Of a DNA stretch of 64,000 nucleotides, positions 43,753 through 51,801 are shown in pieces. Position numbers and translations under genes: made by a program. The stretch is taken from positions 141,132 through 205,131 of the forward strand of contig DASVUH010000016.1 of assembly GCA_036387135.1 (NCBI GenBank), written 5' to 3'. Under the pieces are notes generated by a model that ran no database searches, was not told where the DNA came from, and saw only the letters and a list, made by a program, of their open reading frames with translations. This DNA is from JALZCH01 sp036387135 (GTDB lineage Bacteria > Acidobacteriota > Blastocatellia > Pyrinomonadales > Pyrinomonadaceae). Positions within the stretch are counted from its first letter, which is position 1, and the number at the start of each line of letters is the position of its first letter.

Positions 43753-45429
43753 ATGCTCAAATATTTATTGGCAGCCGCGATTTTATTTTCAACCGCCGCC
43801 TTTGCGTCCGCCCAAAACCAACAAATCGGGCAGCCGACAAACACCAACGACGCATTTTATCTGAAAACCGGCGTTTCTTTTGAAGCCTCGACCGTTCGCT
43901 CGCGAAAAGTCGTTACCGCTACCAAAGAAATCAGCGGCGATTTTTCCGAAGCAGTTCAATTGATAAAGCAAAATTATGTCGGCGGCGAAAAAGTAAATGA
44001 TGAGAAACTGACCAAAACAGCGATTGACGGAATGCTCAAAACGCTCGACCCGCATTCGTCTTACTACGACCGTCGAGAATACGCAGAGCTGCAAAACGAG
44101 CAGCATTCGGAATATTTCGGCATCGGAACGACAATCGCCGCCTTTAAAAACGGAAATCAGAGCGGAGCTTTCATCGTTTCCACTTTTCCGCGTTCTTCAG
44201 CGTTTCGCGCCGGTTTGCGGTTCGGCGACAAAATCTTAAAAGTTGACGGCGCGAGCGTCTCAGATTCTTCGGTTACGGAAATCAAAAAGAAAATTCGCGG
44301 CGAGCAGGGAACAGTTGTGCGTTTAACAATCGAACGCGCCGCGACCGGGCGAATCGAAACAATCACGCTCCGCCGCGAGCCTATTGCTCAGCCTTCGATA
44401 CCCGACGCTTACATTTTACAAGACAAAATCGGTTACATTGATTTGTCCGGCGGTTTTAACTTTACGACGAGCGACGAGCTGGATGTCGCGCTCGAAAATT
44501 TGAAACGACTGGGCGCTGCGTCTCTGATTCTGGATTTGCGCGATAATCCCGGCGGATTGGTTGAACAAGCCGTGCGCGTGGCGGAAAAGTTTTTGCCGCC
44601 CGGTAAAACGATTCTTTCGCAGCGCGGACGCGAGGATTCCGGGCAGCGATTTTGGCAATCGAATAAAGCCGATTTTGTGAAATTGCCGCTCGTCGTTTTG
44701 GTCAACGAAAATACAGCATCGGCTTCCGAAATTGTGGCGGGCGCTTTGCAAGACCACGACCGCGCTTTGATTGTCGGCGAAACGACTTTCGGGAAAGGCT
44801 TAGTGCAAAGCGTGCTTGATTTGCCCGGAGGCAGCGGTTTGACTCTGACGGTCGCGCGTTATTTCACGCCTTCGGGAAGAAGCTTGCAGCGCGCTTATTC
44901 AAATTCCGGGACTTACGATTATTACATCCGCAAACAAAATTCGGAAAATCAAGCTCAATTTGTTTCTTACACCGATTCGGGGCGAAAAGTTCTCGGCGGC
45001 TGTGGAATCACGCCCGATGAAATTGTCAAAAAGCCTGAAAATTCCGAAGCAAACGCAAAACTGCAAAACGCCGCTTTTTTCTTTGCCAAAAAACTGGCTA
45101 ACGGACAAATCAACGGTTTTGAGAATTTCGTTCAAAAACAACCTACTCAATTCGGCAAGCGCATTCAATTTAATGAATTTTTGATTGACGACAAGCTGTT
45201 TCGGGAATTTAGCCGTTTTGCGTCGGAAAATAAAAGCTGGAGTTTAAATTCGGAGCAAATTGAAAAACATCGCGGTTTTGTTGTCGAACAGCTTCGATAT
45301 TTTCTGGCAAATTCGTTTTACGGCTCGATTTCCGCTTATCAGGTTTTGATAGAAAAAGACCCGCAAGTCCTCAGCGCTGTTAAATCATTCCAACAGGCTA
45401 AAAATCTCGCAGCAGTTGGTAGTAAATAA
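43753..45429 (+). CDS. CtpA-type S41 carboxy-terminal processing protease
   Basis: 558 residues from the ATG at 43753, which opens a signal peptide (MLKYLLAAAILFSTAAFASA). An upstream in-frame ATG at 43651 has a better purine-rich ribosome site but adds a 34-residue Arg/Lys-rich extension, so the start is uncertain. Then a PDZ domain (GLRFGDKILKVDGASVSDSS) and the S41 domain: IGYIDLSGGFN, nucleophile Ser in NTASASEIVAGAL and Lys in TTFGKGLVQ. It processes periplasmic proteins at their C-termini. Divergent from the GAF gene. Confidence 0.9.
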   Translation: MLKYLLAAAILFSTAAFASAQNQQIGQPTNTNDAFYLKTGVSFEASTVRSRKVVTATKEISGDFSEAVQLIKQNYVGGEKVNDEKLTKTAIDGMLKTLDPHSSYYDRREYAELQNEQHSEYFGIGTTIAAFKNGNQSGAFIVSTFPRSSAFRAGLRFGDKILKVDGASVSDSSVTEIKKKIRGEQGTVVRLTIERAATGRIETITLRREPIAQPSIPDAYILQDKIGYIDLSGGFNFTTSDELDVALENLKRLGAASLILDLRDNPGGLVEQAVRVAEKFLPPGKTILSQRGREDSGQRFWQSNKADFVKLPLVVLVNENTASASEIVAGALQDHDRALIVGETTFGKGLVQSVLDLPGGSGLTLTVARYFTPSGRSLQRAYSNSGTYDYYIRKQNSENQAQFVSYTDSGRKVLGGCGITPDEIVKKPENSEANAKLQNAAFFFAKKLANGQINGFENFVQKQPTQFGKRIQFNEFLIDDKLFREFSRFASENKSWSLNSEQIEKHRGFVVEQLRYFLANSFYGSISAYQVLIEKDPQVLSAVKSFQQAKNLAAVGSK

Positions 45430-45594
45430 AACGATTGCGTTTCGCACATTTTTACGTTTGAAGTTCCAGAAGTATCTACCACTTTTACGCTTACTTTTCT
45501 TTCTGCCAACTCACAAGAATCAATAATTTAAAAGCACCCATTTATTTGTCTTTTTATCAGTATAAAGAAATTAATTTCACAAGAAGTAAAAACA

Positions 45595-45623
45595 TTGACT
45601 TTGAATAGTGTGAGGCGTAGAGT
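45595..45623 (+). promoter_or_regulatory. Candidate sigma-70 promoter for the AT-rich gene pair
   Basis: TTGACT (45595-45600), 17-base spacer, TAGAGT (45618-45623). It lies 87 bases before the start codon at 45710 in the 280-base gene-free gap that follows the CtpA gene. Confidence 0.45.
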
Positions 45624-45709
45624 TGAGCCACATTCAACAACAACAGGTAACATAATATTTAAAAGTTACTTTTACTCAATCACCTTAACCGTCAAAAAGA
45701 GGGAGAAAT

Positions 45710-46504
45710 ATGACGAACAAGAAGCTTACAATTATCAGCATTTCCTTGCTATCAATTTTCTTGATAGCTACATTTGCAACCTTGAGACAACAGGCTCAAG
45801 ATCAATCTCTAAATCAACAAAAACAAACAGATAACTCCGATTTAAAGGAGCTTCCTATTGTTGATTTTGCACAATCTGATCTCGCTGAAGAATCCTCAAG
45901 CAGAAAGAAAAAAAACAAACGGTTCAATAATCGTGGCTCATCTGATTCAAAAAAAATGATTGATGAGTTTCCGGAAGGCGTCGAAAATTTGCCGACTATA
46001 GTTCATTGGTGGGTAGGTTTATCTGCTTTACCATTAGAGTCAGCCGATGCTGTTGTAATAGGTACGGTAACAAATAGAAAAGCCTATTTATCAGACGATA
46101 AAACCAATGTTTATAGTGAGTATGAGGTAAGAATAGAAAAAGTTCTTAAGAATTCAGGTGAATCATTAAAGAGTAATGATATGGTTGCGTTGGTGCGGTT
46201 AGGAGGCAGTGTCCGCTTCGGTTCCGGTAAAATTCAAAAATATAAAATTAGCCAATATGGAGCATTACAAGAAAACCATCGTTATGTAATGTTCCTCAAA
46301 AAAGATAATGGTGTAGACTTATTTATTACTACCGGCTATGACATCTCAGGCGACAAAGTTATTCCAATCGATGGACAAGACAATAAAGACCCCAAAAATT
46401 CTTTACCATTTGACAAATACCTAAATGCCGATTCCAATGCTCTGTTAAAAGATATCGACGCGGTATTGCAGGGTTATAACGGCAAAGGGGGAACGAAACA
46501 GTGA
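45710..46504 (+). CDS. Exported protein of unknown function, partner of the matrixin-like protease
   Basis: 264 residues. An N-terminal hydrophobic signal or anchor (LTIISISLLSIFLIATFATL) is followed by a Gln/Asn- and Lys-rich linker. Then comes a compact beta domain, from about 115, with DAVVIGTVTNRKAYLSDD, SEYEVRIEKVLKN and NHRYVMFLKKDNG, which looks like an OB-like or beta-barrel fold. Its stop overlaps the GTG start of the next gene by 4 bases. GAGGGAGAAAT precedes the ATG. More AT-rich than its neighbours. No family recognised; inhibitor or chaperone of the protease is a guess from coupling. Confidence 0.72.
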   Translation: MTNKKLTIISISLLSIFLIATFATLRQQAQDQSLNQQKQTDNSDLKELPIVDFAQSDLAEESSSRKKKNKRFNNRGSSDSKKMIDEFPEGVENLPTIVHWWVGLSALPLESADAVVIGTVTNRKAYLSDDKTNVYSEYEVRIEKVLKNSGESLKSNDMVALVRLGGSVRFGSGKIQKYKISQYGALQENHRYVMFLKKDNGVDLFITTGYDISGDKVIPIDGQDNKDPKNSLPFDKYLNADSNALLKDIDAVLQGYNGKGGTKQ

Positions 46505-47883
46505 AAAACATATCGTCCCCAATCTTTTTGTGTCTCATGATAGTATCCCTCTGTATTATAAATATAGGCTTTACTAGATCAATTTCGGCACAAACATGTC
46601 AGAATCCTCCCCAAACACTGCTCGCGGCTTCATTTCCACAGTACTCTACTATTAATGTATATATAGAGCCAACTTTTACACAATCACAGAAAGATTCTAT
46701 CAGGGAACAACTTGACTTATGGAGTTATCAGGGTTTGGCTAGTGTTAGTTTTAATGAAGTTTTCGATGTTGGCAGTCTTGGCTATCCTTTTGCTAATAAT
46801 GCAAATCCTACGATGGAATTCATTCGGTCTGTTCCCACCCCTTCTACCGCTCAAGCCACGACCGGAGGACAAGCTTTTAACGGATGTCGTGCCACCGCTT
46901 ATATTACGATAAATCCCGGAGTAACTGATCCTACTGCATTTAGTCATGTGGTTTCTCATGAATTAGGTCATACATTAGCACTAAATGATTGTGGTACATG
47001 TAATGCCGGTACTACAGCAATGACACTCCCCCAAACCGCCAATCTAAATGAGGCAGGGGGACATTCCGGACCAACTAGTTGCGATGCTTCGCAATTAAGA
47101 GCTTGTATCCGTCCAACACCCACACCAACACCCACACCAACACCAATTGTTTATTATCCGCCACCAGAGTTTTGTTATAGCCCGATTAATAATTTTAGCG
47201 GAGGATCTTGCCCGCGTAATTATTTTGCTGATCCAGGAGGGGGATATTGTTGTCAGGATGAAATGTGTTACGAAATGGAACAGGAATGCAACAACTCTGG
47301 AGGAACTTGGAAAGGTTGTAATAGAGGCTGTTATTCACCAATTGTCATAGACATACTTGGAAACGGTTACAATTTAACAAGCGGACAAAATGGAATAGAG
47401 TTTGACCTTACAGGCGAAGGAAGCAAAGATAAAATTTCCTGGACTTCTGCGAATTCCGATGATGCCTGGCTTGCTTTAGACCGAAATGGAAACGGCACGA
47501 TTGACAGCGGTATGGAGTTGTTTGGCAACTTCACGCTTCAAGCTTTTTCAATATCCGTCAAAGACAGAAACGGCTTTTTGGCATTGGCGGTTTTTGATAA
47601 ACCGGACAAAGGCGGAAATGGCGACGGAGCGATTGATTATCGTGACGCAATATTTAACGATTTAAGATTGTGGCAGGATAAGAATCACAATGGTATATCG
47701 GAATCAAACGAGCTACATACATTGTCGTCGTTGGATGTAGCAACGCTTGAACTCAATTATCGCGTATCAAGACGTACTGACGAGCACGGAAACAGATTCA
47801 AGTATCGCGCAAAAGTGTGGGATTCAAACAAAGCAAAAGTCGGACGCTGGGCTTGGGATGTTTTTCTTTTGAAAGGAAATTAG
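46501..47883 (+). CDS. Secreted matrixin-like metalloprotease with PT linker and EF-hand tail
   Basis: 460 residues from a GTG that overlaps the previous stop. A signal peptide (IFLCLMIVSLCIINIGF, then SISAQ) precedes a metzincin-like domain with SHVVSHELGHTLALNDC (about 146-162). A PTPTPTPTP linker (about 205-215) and a Cys-rich segment with six or more cysteines (about 222-280) follow. The C-terminal region carries calcium loops: LDRNGNGTIDSGMELFG and WQDKNHNGISESNELHT. The HExxH is followed by LALND rather than the full HExxHxxGxxH, so the third ligand is uncertain. Likely a calcium-dependent extracellular protease. Confidence 0.8.
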   Translation: MKNISSPIFLCLMIVSLCIINIGFTRSISAQTCQNPPQTLLAASFPQYSTINVYIEPTFTQSQKDSIREQLDLWSYQGLASVSFNEVFDVGSLGYPFANNANPTMEFIRSVPTPSTAQATTGGQAFNGCRATAYITINPGVTDPTAFSHVVSHELGHTLALNDCGTCNAGTTAMTLPQTANLNEAGGHSGPTSCDASQLRACIRPTPTPTPTPTPIVYYPPPEFCYSPINNFSGGSCPRNYFADPGGGYCCQDEMCYEMEQECNNSGGTWKGCNRGCYSPIVIDILGNGYNLTSGQNGIEFDLTGEGSKDKISWTSANSDDAWLALDRNGNGTIDSGMELFGNFTLQAFSISVKDRNGFLALAVFDKPDKGGNGDGAIDYRDAIFNDLRLWQDKNHNGISESNELHTLSSLDVATLELNYRVSRRTDEHGNRFKYRAKVWDSNKAKVGRWAWDVFLLKGN

Positions 47884-47910
47884 TCTTTCTATAGTTCTAA
47901 AAACTGAAAA

Positions 47911-47937
47911 GCCGCCTTTAATCGGGCGGCTTCTTTT
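47911..47937. terminator. Intrinsic terminator between converging genes
   Basis: GCCGCC (47911-47916) with GGCGGC (47925-47930), 8-base loop, followed by TTCTTTTTTA and preceded by an A-rich run. It serves the protease gene and possibly the converging VOC gene. Confidence 0.85.
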
Positions 47938-48351
47938 TTATTGTTTCATTGTTATCAAAGAAATCGTAGCGCCGGTCGGGTCGTCAATCACGCAAAAGCG
48001 TCCGACATTTGGAATATCCATCGGCGGAACACAGATTTTGCCGCCCATATCAAAAACGCGGCTTGCAACATCGTCAACGTTATCAACGGCGATATAAGAC
48101 ATCCAATGCGATTTCATCGGTTCGCCCGATTGTTCTTTGCATTCACTCGTAAATTGATACATTCCGCCGAGCGGTTTTTCGCTTGTGCCGAATTCGGTGT
48201 ATTCAAAACCGGGAACGGCGTCGCTCGTCTTTAAATTCCAGCCGAGCAGCTCGGAATAAAACTTTTTCGCCTCCTCGACATTCGTCGAGCCTAATTCCAT
48301 CCAGCAAAACGTTCCGTGTTCTGCGGCATAGCTTTGTTTTGTTTCTGCCAT
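47938..48351 (-). CDS. VOC-family (glyoxalase-fold) protein
   Basis: 137 residues from the ATG at 48351 (MAETKQSYAAEHG), which has AGGAGAGAG just upstream; the frame stays open to 48591 but runs into the other VOC gene. GTFCWMELGSTNVEEAKKFY, LGWNLKTSDAVPG and GRFCVIDDPTGATISLI mark the two beta-alpha-beta-beta-beta halves of the vicinal oxygen chelate fold. Members include glyoxalases, dioxygenases and resistance proteins; the reaction is unknown. Confidence 0.85.
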   Translation of the reverse strand: MAETKQSYAAEHGTFCWMELGSTNVEEAKKFYSELLGWNLKTSDAVPGFEYTEFGTSEKPLGGMYQFTSECKEQSGEPMKSHWMSYIAVDNVDDVASRVFDMGGKICVPPMDIPNVGRFCVIDDPTGATISLITMKQ

Positions 48352-48421
48352 TTTTCTCTCTCCTGTTTGTTGTCGGGTTAAGTTGAAATGTTCAAAAAAT
48401 GCTGTTCCTTCGTTTTCCGAT

Positions 48422-48871
48422 TTATGCGGATTGCGGTTGCGGCATACAGCTTTCCATTCGTTTTTCCACTTCTTCGGGCGTAACATCTTCAATATGCGTG
48501 CCGATCCACCACTGGTTTCCGAATGCGTCTTTAACGCTGCCGCTGCGGTCGCCGTAAAATTGATCGGAGGGTTCTTTGAGCGTTTCAGCACCGGCTTTGA
48601 GGGCGCGTTGAAAAACGGCGTCAGTGTCTTCGACGTAAAGATGAAGAATGTTTGGAATTGCAGGAAACTGTTCGTTCGCTTCCGAAACCATCACCATTGA
48701 ATTCCCGATTTTAACTTCCGCGTGAGCGACTGTTTCATCAGGATTATTCATCCGAAAACTTTCTTCGGCGTTGAATGCTTCGCGTAGAAAATCAATTAGT
48801 TTTGCTGCGTCTTTGACGATTAAAAAGGGCGTCACCGTGTGATAGCCTTCAGGAATTGGGTTGACTGACAT
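48422..48871 (-). CDS. VOC-family protein, PhnB-like
   Basis: 149 residues. The N-terminus PEGYHTVTPFLIVKDAAKLI and DAFGNQWWIGTHIEDVTPEE at the C-terminus are typical of PhnB-like glyoxalase-fold proteins. The usual function is unassigned. It lies 70 bases upstream of the second VOC gene on the same strand, and the pair may be co-transcribed. GGAGAACC precedes the start codon on the minus strand. Confidence 0.87.
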   Translation of the reverse strand: MSVNPIPEGYHTVTPFLIVKDAAKLIDFLREAFNAEESFRMNNPDETVAHAEVKIGNSMVMVSEANEQFPAIPNILHLYVEDTDAVFQRALKAGAETLKEPSDQFYGDRSGSVKDAFGNQWWIGTHIEDVTPEEVEKRMESCMPQPQSA

Positions 48872-49073
48872 TTTTTTGGTTCTCCTCGAATTTTTTTTTG
48901 GTTTTGATTGAAACGTACAGAAAGCTCAGACATTTTCGCTTTGTAAATTCATCGCTTCTGCCTTTGTATAAAATGAAACCGCTGCCTTTTCGTCTGGCGT
49001 CTTTCATTTTTGAATTCATTAGAAACGCTTCCTTATTTAAAATTTAAAAACTGAGGATAGTTGAGGGATAAAA
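48872..49073. other. Gene-free interval
   Basis: About 200 bases between the VOC gene and the terminator of the Rad52-like gene. A 60-codon minus-strand frame starts at 49019 after AAGGAAG and overlaps the VOC start, but it is Lys-rich with no conserved look and I do not call it. Confidence 0.4.
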
Positions 49074-49106
49074 AAAGCGTTGAGCGACTTTCTCGCTCAA
49101 CGCTTT
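49074..49106 (-). terminator. Intrinsic terminator of the SWIM-Rad52 gene
   Basis: Exact 14-base arms 49074-49087 and 49093-49106 (core GCGTTGAGCGA/TCGCTCAACGC), 5-base loop, and an A run at 49071-49076 that becomes U on the minus transcript. It begins 15 bases after the stop codon. Confidence 0.9.
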
Positions 49107-49120
49107 GGCGTTTATCTTAA

Positions 49121-50431
49121 TTAGCTGACGCGGCGTAAACCGTTGCGGTTGTTGTGTTGTTCCGCGCCGGATTCCTGCTGCATCGTTTGCAGATGTCCGA
49201 TAAAAGCGGAAGCCGCTTTTTTCGATAACTCATCGGTTTTGCAGCCCGCGACCGATTCGCATTCCTGATCAACGTCAACTCCGCTTTCGCGTCCGAGCGC
49301 GCGGATCATTCCGAGCTGTTTCGGCGTGACTAAATCCTGTAAGGATTTCGCCACCGGATTTTGCGGCATTGCATTGCCGTTCTGATTCGCCGTCGCGCCT
49401 TCGCGTTCGATGACATCTGACTCGCGGCGATATAATTCGCGGGCGATTCCGAATTTAACGGCGGCGCGTTTCAAAGCGTCGTGTTCGGCTTTTTTAATGC
49501 CCAGCTCGCTTTCCGAAGAACCCGTTCCGATTCCTTCGCGCGTCACGCCGTCAATCGTAATCGCGGCTGTCACGGCAATGACATCGCCGATTTGTTTGAT
49601 GTCTCGAATCGTGTGCGACCAGTGCGGCGCAACGCGGTCGAGAATGTCTGCGACGGTGTGCCACTCGACGTAATCAACCATATGCACGTTGCCGTTGCGG
49701 TCGCGCCAGCCTTCGCGCTGTTTGACGACTTCGGTGTCAATTCTTTGTTTCAATGCGTGCAAAGTTTGCGCGAACGGCATTGAAATAACATTTGAATTTT
49801 CAGATTCCTGATTTTCCGTTTCGACGAACGGAACTGCTTTGATATTTTCCTTTTTCATTGTTTTACCTTTCGTGTCCGCGAACTGACGAATTTGGGCTTG
49901 GCGGTTCGCAATCGCTTCCCGCGCTTCAACTTGTCCGACGGTTGAAGCATCAACCGCAATTTCGTTTTGTTCCTGTTCAGCACGTCTGGACTCAAGTTTA
50001 ACGCCAGCTCCAACGGTTGATTCGTTGTCGCTTTCGTTTTCGACTCGACGCGCCTCAGATGCGTTTTTCGTTTCATTTACCTCTTGCTCTTCTATTGCAG
50101 CCGCCGCAACCGGAACAACCGGTTTGAGCGGCGCGGGTTGATTCGCCGCAGGCTCTGTGTTTTTAGCCAACAGCGAAAACTTGACGGCGAGAATATGCTC
50201 GCAGCGAAACGCAGCGTTTTCGACAACATTCTCTTCAAATTCAAGGCACGTGCAGCGCACTTTCGCGTTTTCATCGCGCCAGACTTCGTAGGATTGCTGT
50301 TTGTTTCGCAAACCGGGCGTAGCAACTCGAAAACGGTCGCCGTCGCGGGTCACTAAACCCATTGCCGCGATTGCCTGCGCGCGTTTCTCGCGCATCTCAA
50401 TTGAATTTTTCGTAACTGTTTTCGTTGCCAT
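49121..50431 (-). CDS. SWIM zinc finger fused to a Rad52/DdrA-like single-strand annealing domain
   Basis: 436 residues from the ATG at 50431 (MATKTVTKN, with GAAGAACGAGAA upstream); a frame open to 50503 is less likely. SWIM zinc finger: Cys60, Cys62, Cys77 and His79 in RCTCLEF and FRCEHILAVK. Then a disordered Glu/Ala/Gln-rich linker (about 90-190). The Rad52/DdrA-like domain (about 220-340) shows VEWHTVADILDRVAPHWSHT, GVTREGIGTG and KKAEHDALKRAAVKFGIARE followed by LY, the pattern of Deinococcus DdrA. A C-terminal helical part (about 365-415) begins VTPKQLGMIRALGRE. Probable role: annealing or protection of single-stranded DNA. Divergent from the XRE gene. Confidence 0.87.
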   Translation of the reverse strand: MATKTVTKNSIEMREKRAQAIAAMGLVTRDGDRFRVATPGLRNKQQSYEVWRDENAKVRCTCLEFEENVVENAAFRCEHILAVKFSLLAKNTEPAANQPAPLKPVVPVAAAAIEEQEVNETKNASEARRVENESDNESTVGAGVKLESRRAEQEQNEIAVDASTVGQVEAREAIANRQAQIRQFADTKGKTMKKENIKAVPFVETENQESENSNVISMPFAQTLHALKQRIDTEVVKQREGWRDRNGNVHMVDYVEWHTVADILDRVAPHWSHTIRDIKQIGDVIAVTAAITIDGVTREGIGTGSSESELGIKKAEHDALKRAAVKFGIARELYRRESDVIEREGATANQNGNAMPQNPVAKSLQDLVTPKQLGMIRALGRESGVDVDQECESVAGCKTDELSKKAASAFIGHLQTMQQESGAEQHNNRNGLRRVS

Positions 50432-50496
50432 TTCTCGTTCTTCCTTGTTTAAATCTTTCTTATCTATTGTGTTTGAACCGGATAATTGTTTTATTC

Positions 50497-50512
50497 GTTT
50501 CATCTATGAAAC
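50497..50512. promoter_or_regulatory. Candidate operator, GTTTCAT-CT-ATGAAAC
   Basis: A 7-base inverted repeat with a 2-base spacer placed directly after the -10 box of the minus-strand promoter at 50513-50541, so a bound repressor would block it. A further half-site, GTGAAAC, lies at 50544-50550 within the shared intergenic region. The divergently encoded XRE protein is the obvious candidate ligand. Confidence 0.6.
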
Positions 50513-50541
50513 AGTGTACCACGTTCTTTGTTCTGTTGCAA
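50513..50541 (-). promoter_or_regulatory. Sigma-70-like promoter of the SWIM-Rad52 gene
   Basis: On the minus strand: TTGCAA (50541-50536), 17-base spacer, TACACT (50518-50513). Four of six bases of each box match consensus and the spacing is ideal. The start codon lies about 80 bases downstream. Confidence 0.6.
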
Positions 50542-50652
50542 GAGTGAAACGAAGTGTTGCACTCAAAATTTTTTTGTGCTAATTTTATTTCGGTAAATGA
50601 AGAGTTTGCCGCTTTAAGTTTAATAAAAAGCAGTGAACCAGGGAGTAAAACA

Positions 50653-51057
50653 ATGGCAGCTACAAAAAACGGAAGTTTTATCAACACCAAAGAATTGGGA
50701 CGCGCAATCAAGCGCAAACGCGAAGAAATGGGTTTATCGCTGCGCGACGTGGCAACTGAGACGCAGGTTTCGGCTTCGACGCTTTCGCGGATCGAAAACG
50801 GAACGGGCAAACCCGACGCCGACAATATCGCGCGTTTAACGACATGGCTCAATATGCCTGTTGATCGCGTGATGAAAAGAAACGGCGGAAACGACGGCGC
50901 AGCCGAGCCGGTAATTTATTACCCGCACGAATCAACGCCTTCGATTATCGAAGCGCACTTGCGCGCCGACCGTAATTTAACGCCGGATACGGCGCGCGCT
51001 TTGGCTGAAATGTTTCGTGTCGCTTACACGCAATTCAGCAAGCCGGGCGAAGAATAA
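50653..51057 (+). CDS. XRE-family repressor, DdrO-like in layout
   Basis: 134 residues from the ATG at 50653, preceded by GGGAG 7 bases upstream; the longer frame from 50554 lacks a good start. An HTH_3 domain spans about 15-73: LGRAIKRKREEMGLSLRDVA and VSASTLSRIENGTGKP. A C-terminal helical domain (about 94-128, IIEAHLRADRNLTPDTARAL) could be for dimerisation. Size and two-part layout match Deinococcus DdrO, a repressor cleaved by IrrE. It probably represses itself and the divergent Rad52-like gene through the palindrome at 50497. Own terminator follows. Confidence 0.88.
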   Translation: MAATKNGSFINTKELGRAIKRKREEMGLSLRDVATETQVSASTLSRIENGTGKPDADNIARLTTWLNMPVDRVMKRNGGNDGAAEPVIYYPHESTPSIIEAHLRADRNLTPDTARALAEMFRVAYTQFSKPGEE

Positions 51058-51077
51058 AAAAAATCCCAGAAATTTTT

Positions 51078-51115
51078 GGACTGAGTGAGCTTTTTTTGGC
51101 TCGCTCAGTCCTTAT
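51078..51115 (+). terminator. Intrinsic terminator after the XRE gene
   Basis: Arms 51078-51090 and 51099-51111 pair over 13 positions with one G-U wobble. The 8-base loop is T-rich and TTATTTTG follows the 3' arm. It separates the repressor from the metallopeptidase gene, so the latter may get less transcript or have its own start. Confidence 0.8.
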
Positions 51116-51141
51116 TTTGTCTTTTGTGGTAATGTTTTGTT

Positions 51142-51768
51142 GTGGAAACCGCCGATTTGCCGCCAACCAGCAAAGGCAGACAATATGAACTCCGCGCTCT
51201 CGGTTTGCGCGATTTCGCCGGTTTGAAAAAACTCGACGAGCCTTTGAATCCGTTTGATCTGGCGCGATATGCCAAACTCGAAGTCGTTAAATTCGACGCC
51301 ATCAAAGATTTGCTTTCGCCGGAAACGCTGGATCATCTGCTCGGTGCTGGAAGCAATAAATGGTCGGGCGGCGCGAGCGGAATTCCGCTTCCGAACGGCA
51401 GAAAGCTCATTATTTTAAATCCGACTCATTCGCCCGCGCGTCATCAGGCGACTTTGATGGAAGAAATTTGCCACGTTTTTCTCGGACACAAACCAACGCG
51501 GCTGGAAATTAAAAATCACAACAAAAAAGGCGAAGAAATCGCCCGCGATTACGATGAAGCGATGGAGGAAGAAGCGTATTCGGTCGGCGCGGCGGCGCTT
51601 GTTCCTTATGCGGGTCTGCGGGATTTCGTCCGCGCCGGAAAAACTTCTCGCGAAATTGCAGGACATTTTAACGTCAGCCGCGAATTGGTTGAATATCGTA
51701 TGAAAGTTTCGCGGCTGTGGAAGCTCTACACTGAAACTGTCGGGACAAAAATGGAAGAATTTGAGTAA
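51142..51768 (+). CDS. ImmA/IrrE-family metallopeptidase-like protein
   Basis: 208 residues from a GTG at 51142, 84 bases after the XRE stop. It belongs to COG2856 (DUF955), whose members cleave XRE repressors. The zinc region reads TLMEEICHVFLGH: Glu107, Glu108 and His111 occupy the HExxH positions, so the first His is replaced by Glu. The downstream acidic helix DEAMEEEAYSVGAAALVPY supplies the expected Glu ligand (143 or 144). The C-terminal part (about 165-195, GKTSREIAGHFNVSRELVEY) is helix-turn-helix-like, as in IrrE. It may cleave or otherwise inactivate the neighbouring repressor after a DNA-damage or redox signal. Confidence 0.85.
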   Translation: METADLPPTSKGRQYELRALGLRDFAGLKKLDEPLNPFDLARYAKLEVVKFDAIKDLLSPETLDHLLGAGSNKWSGGASGIPLPNGRKLIILNPTHSPARHQATLMEEICHVFLGHKPTRLEIKNHNKKGEEIARDYDEAMEEEAYSVGAAALVPYAGLRDFVRAGKTSREIAGHFNVSRELVEYRMKVSRLWKLYTETVGTKMEEFE

Positions 51769-51801
51769 TATTGTCTTTGTTTTCGATTTTATTTGTAAGC
51801 A

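Noticed and set aside
47112..47148. Short tandem repeat considered as a CRISPR or microsatellite
   Set aside because: It encodes the PTPTPTP linker of the metalloprotease in frame. Unit is 6-12 bases without spacers.
48352..48591. 80-residue N-terminal extension of the first VOC protein
   Set aside because: It would run antiparallel in frame through the other VOC gene. The ATG at 48351 has AGGAGAGAG upstream.
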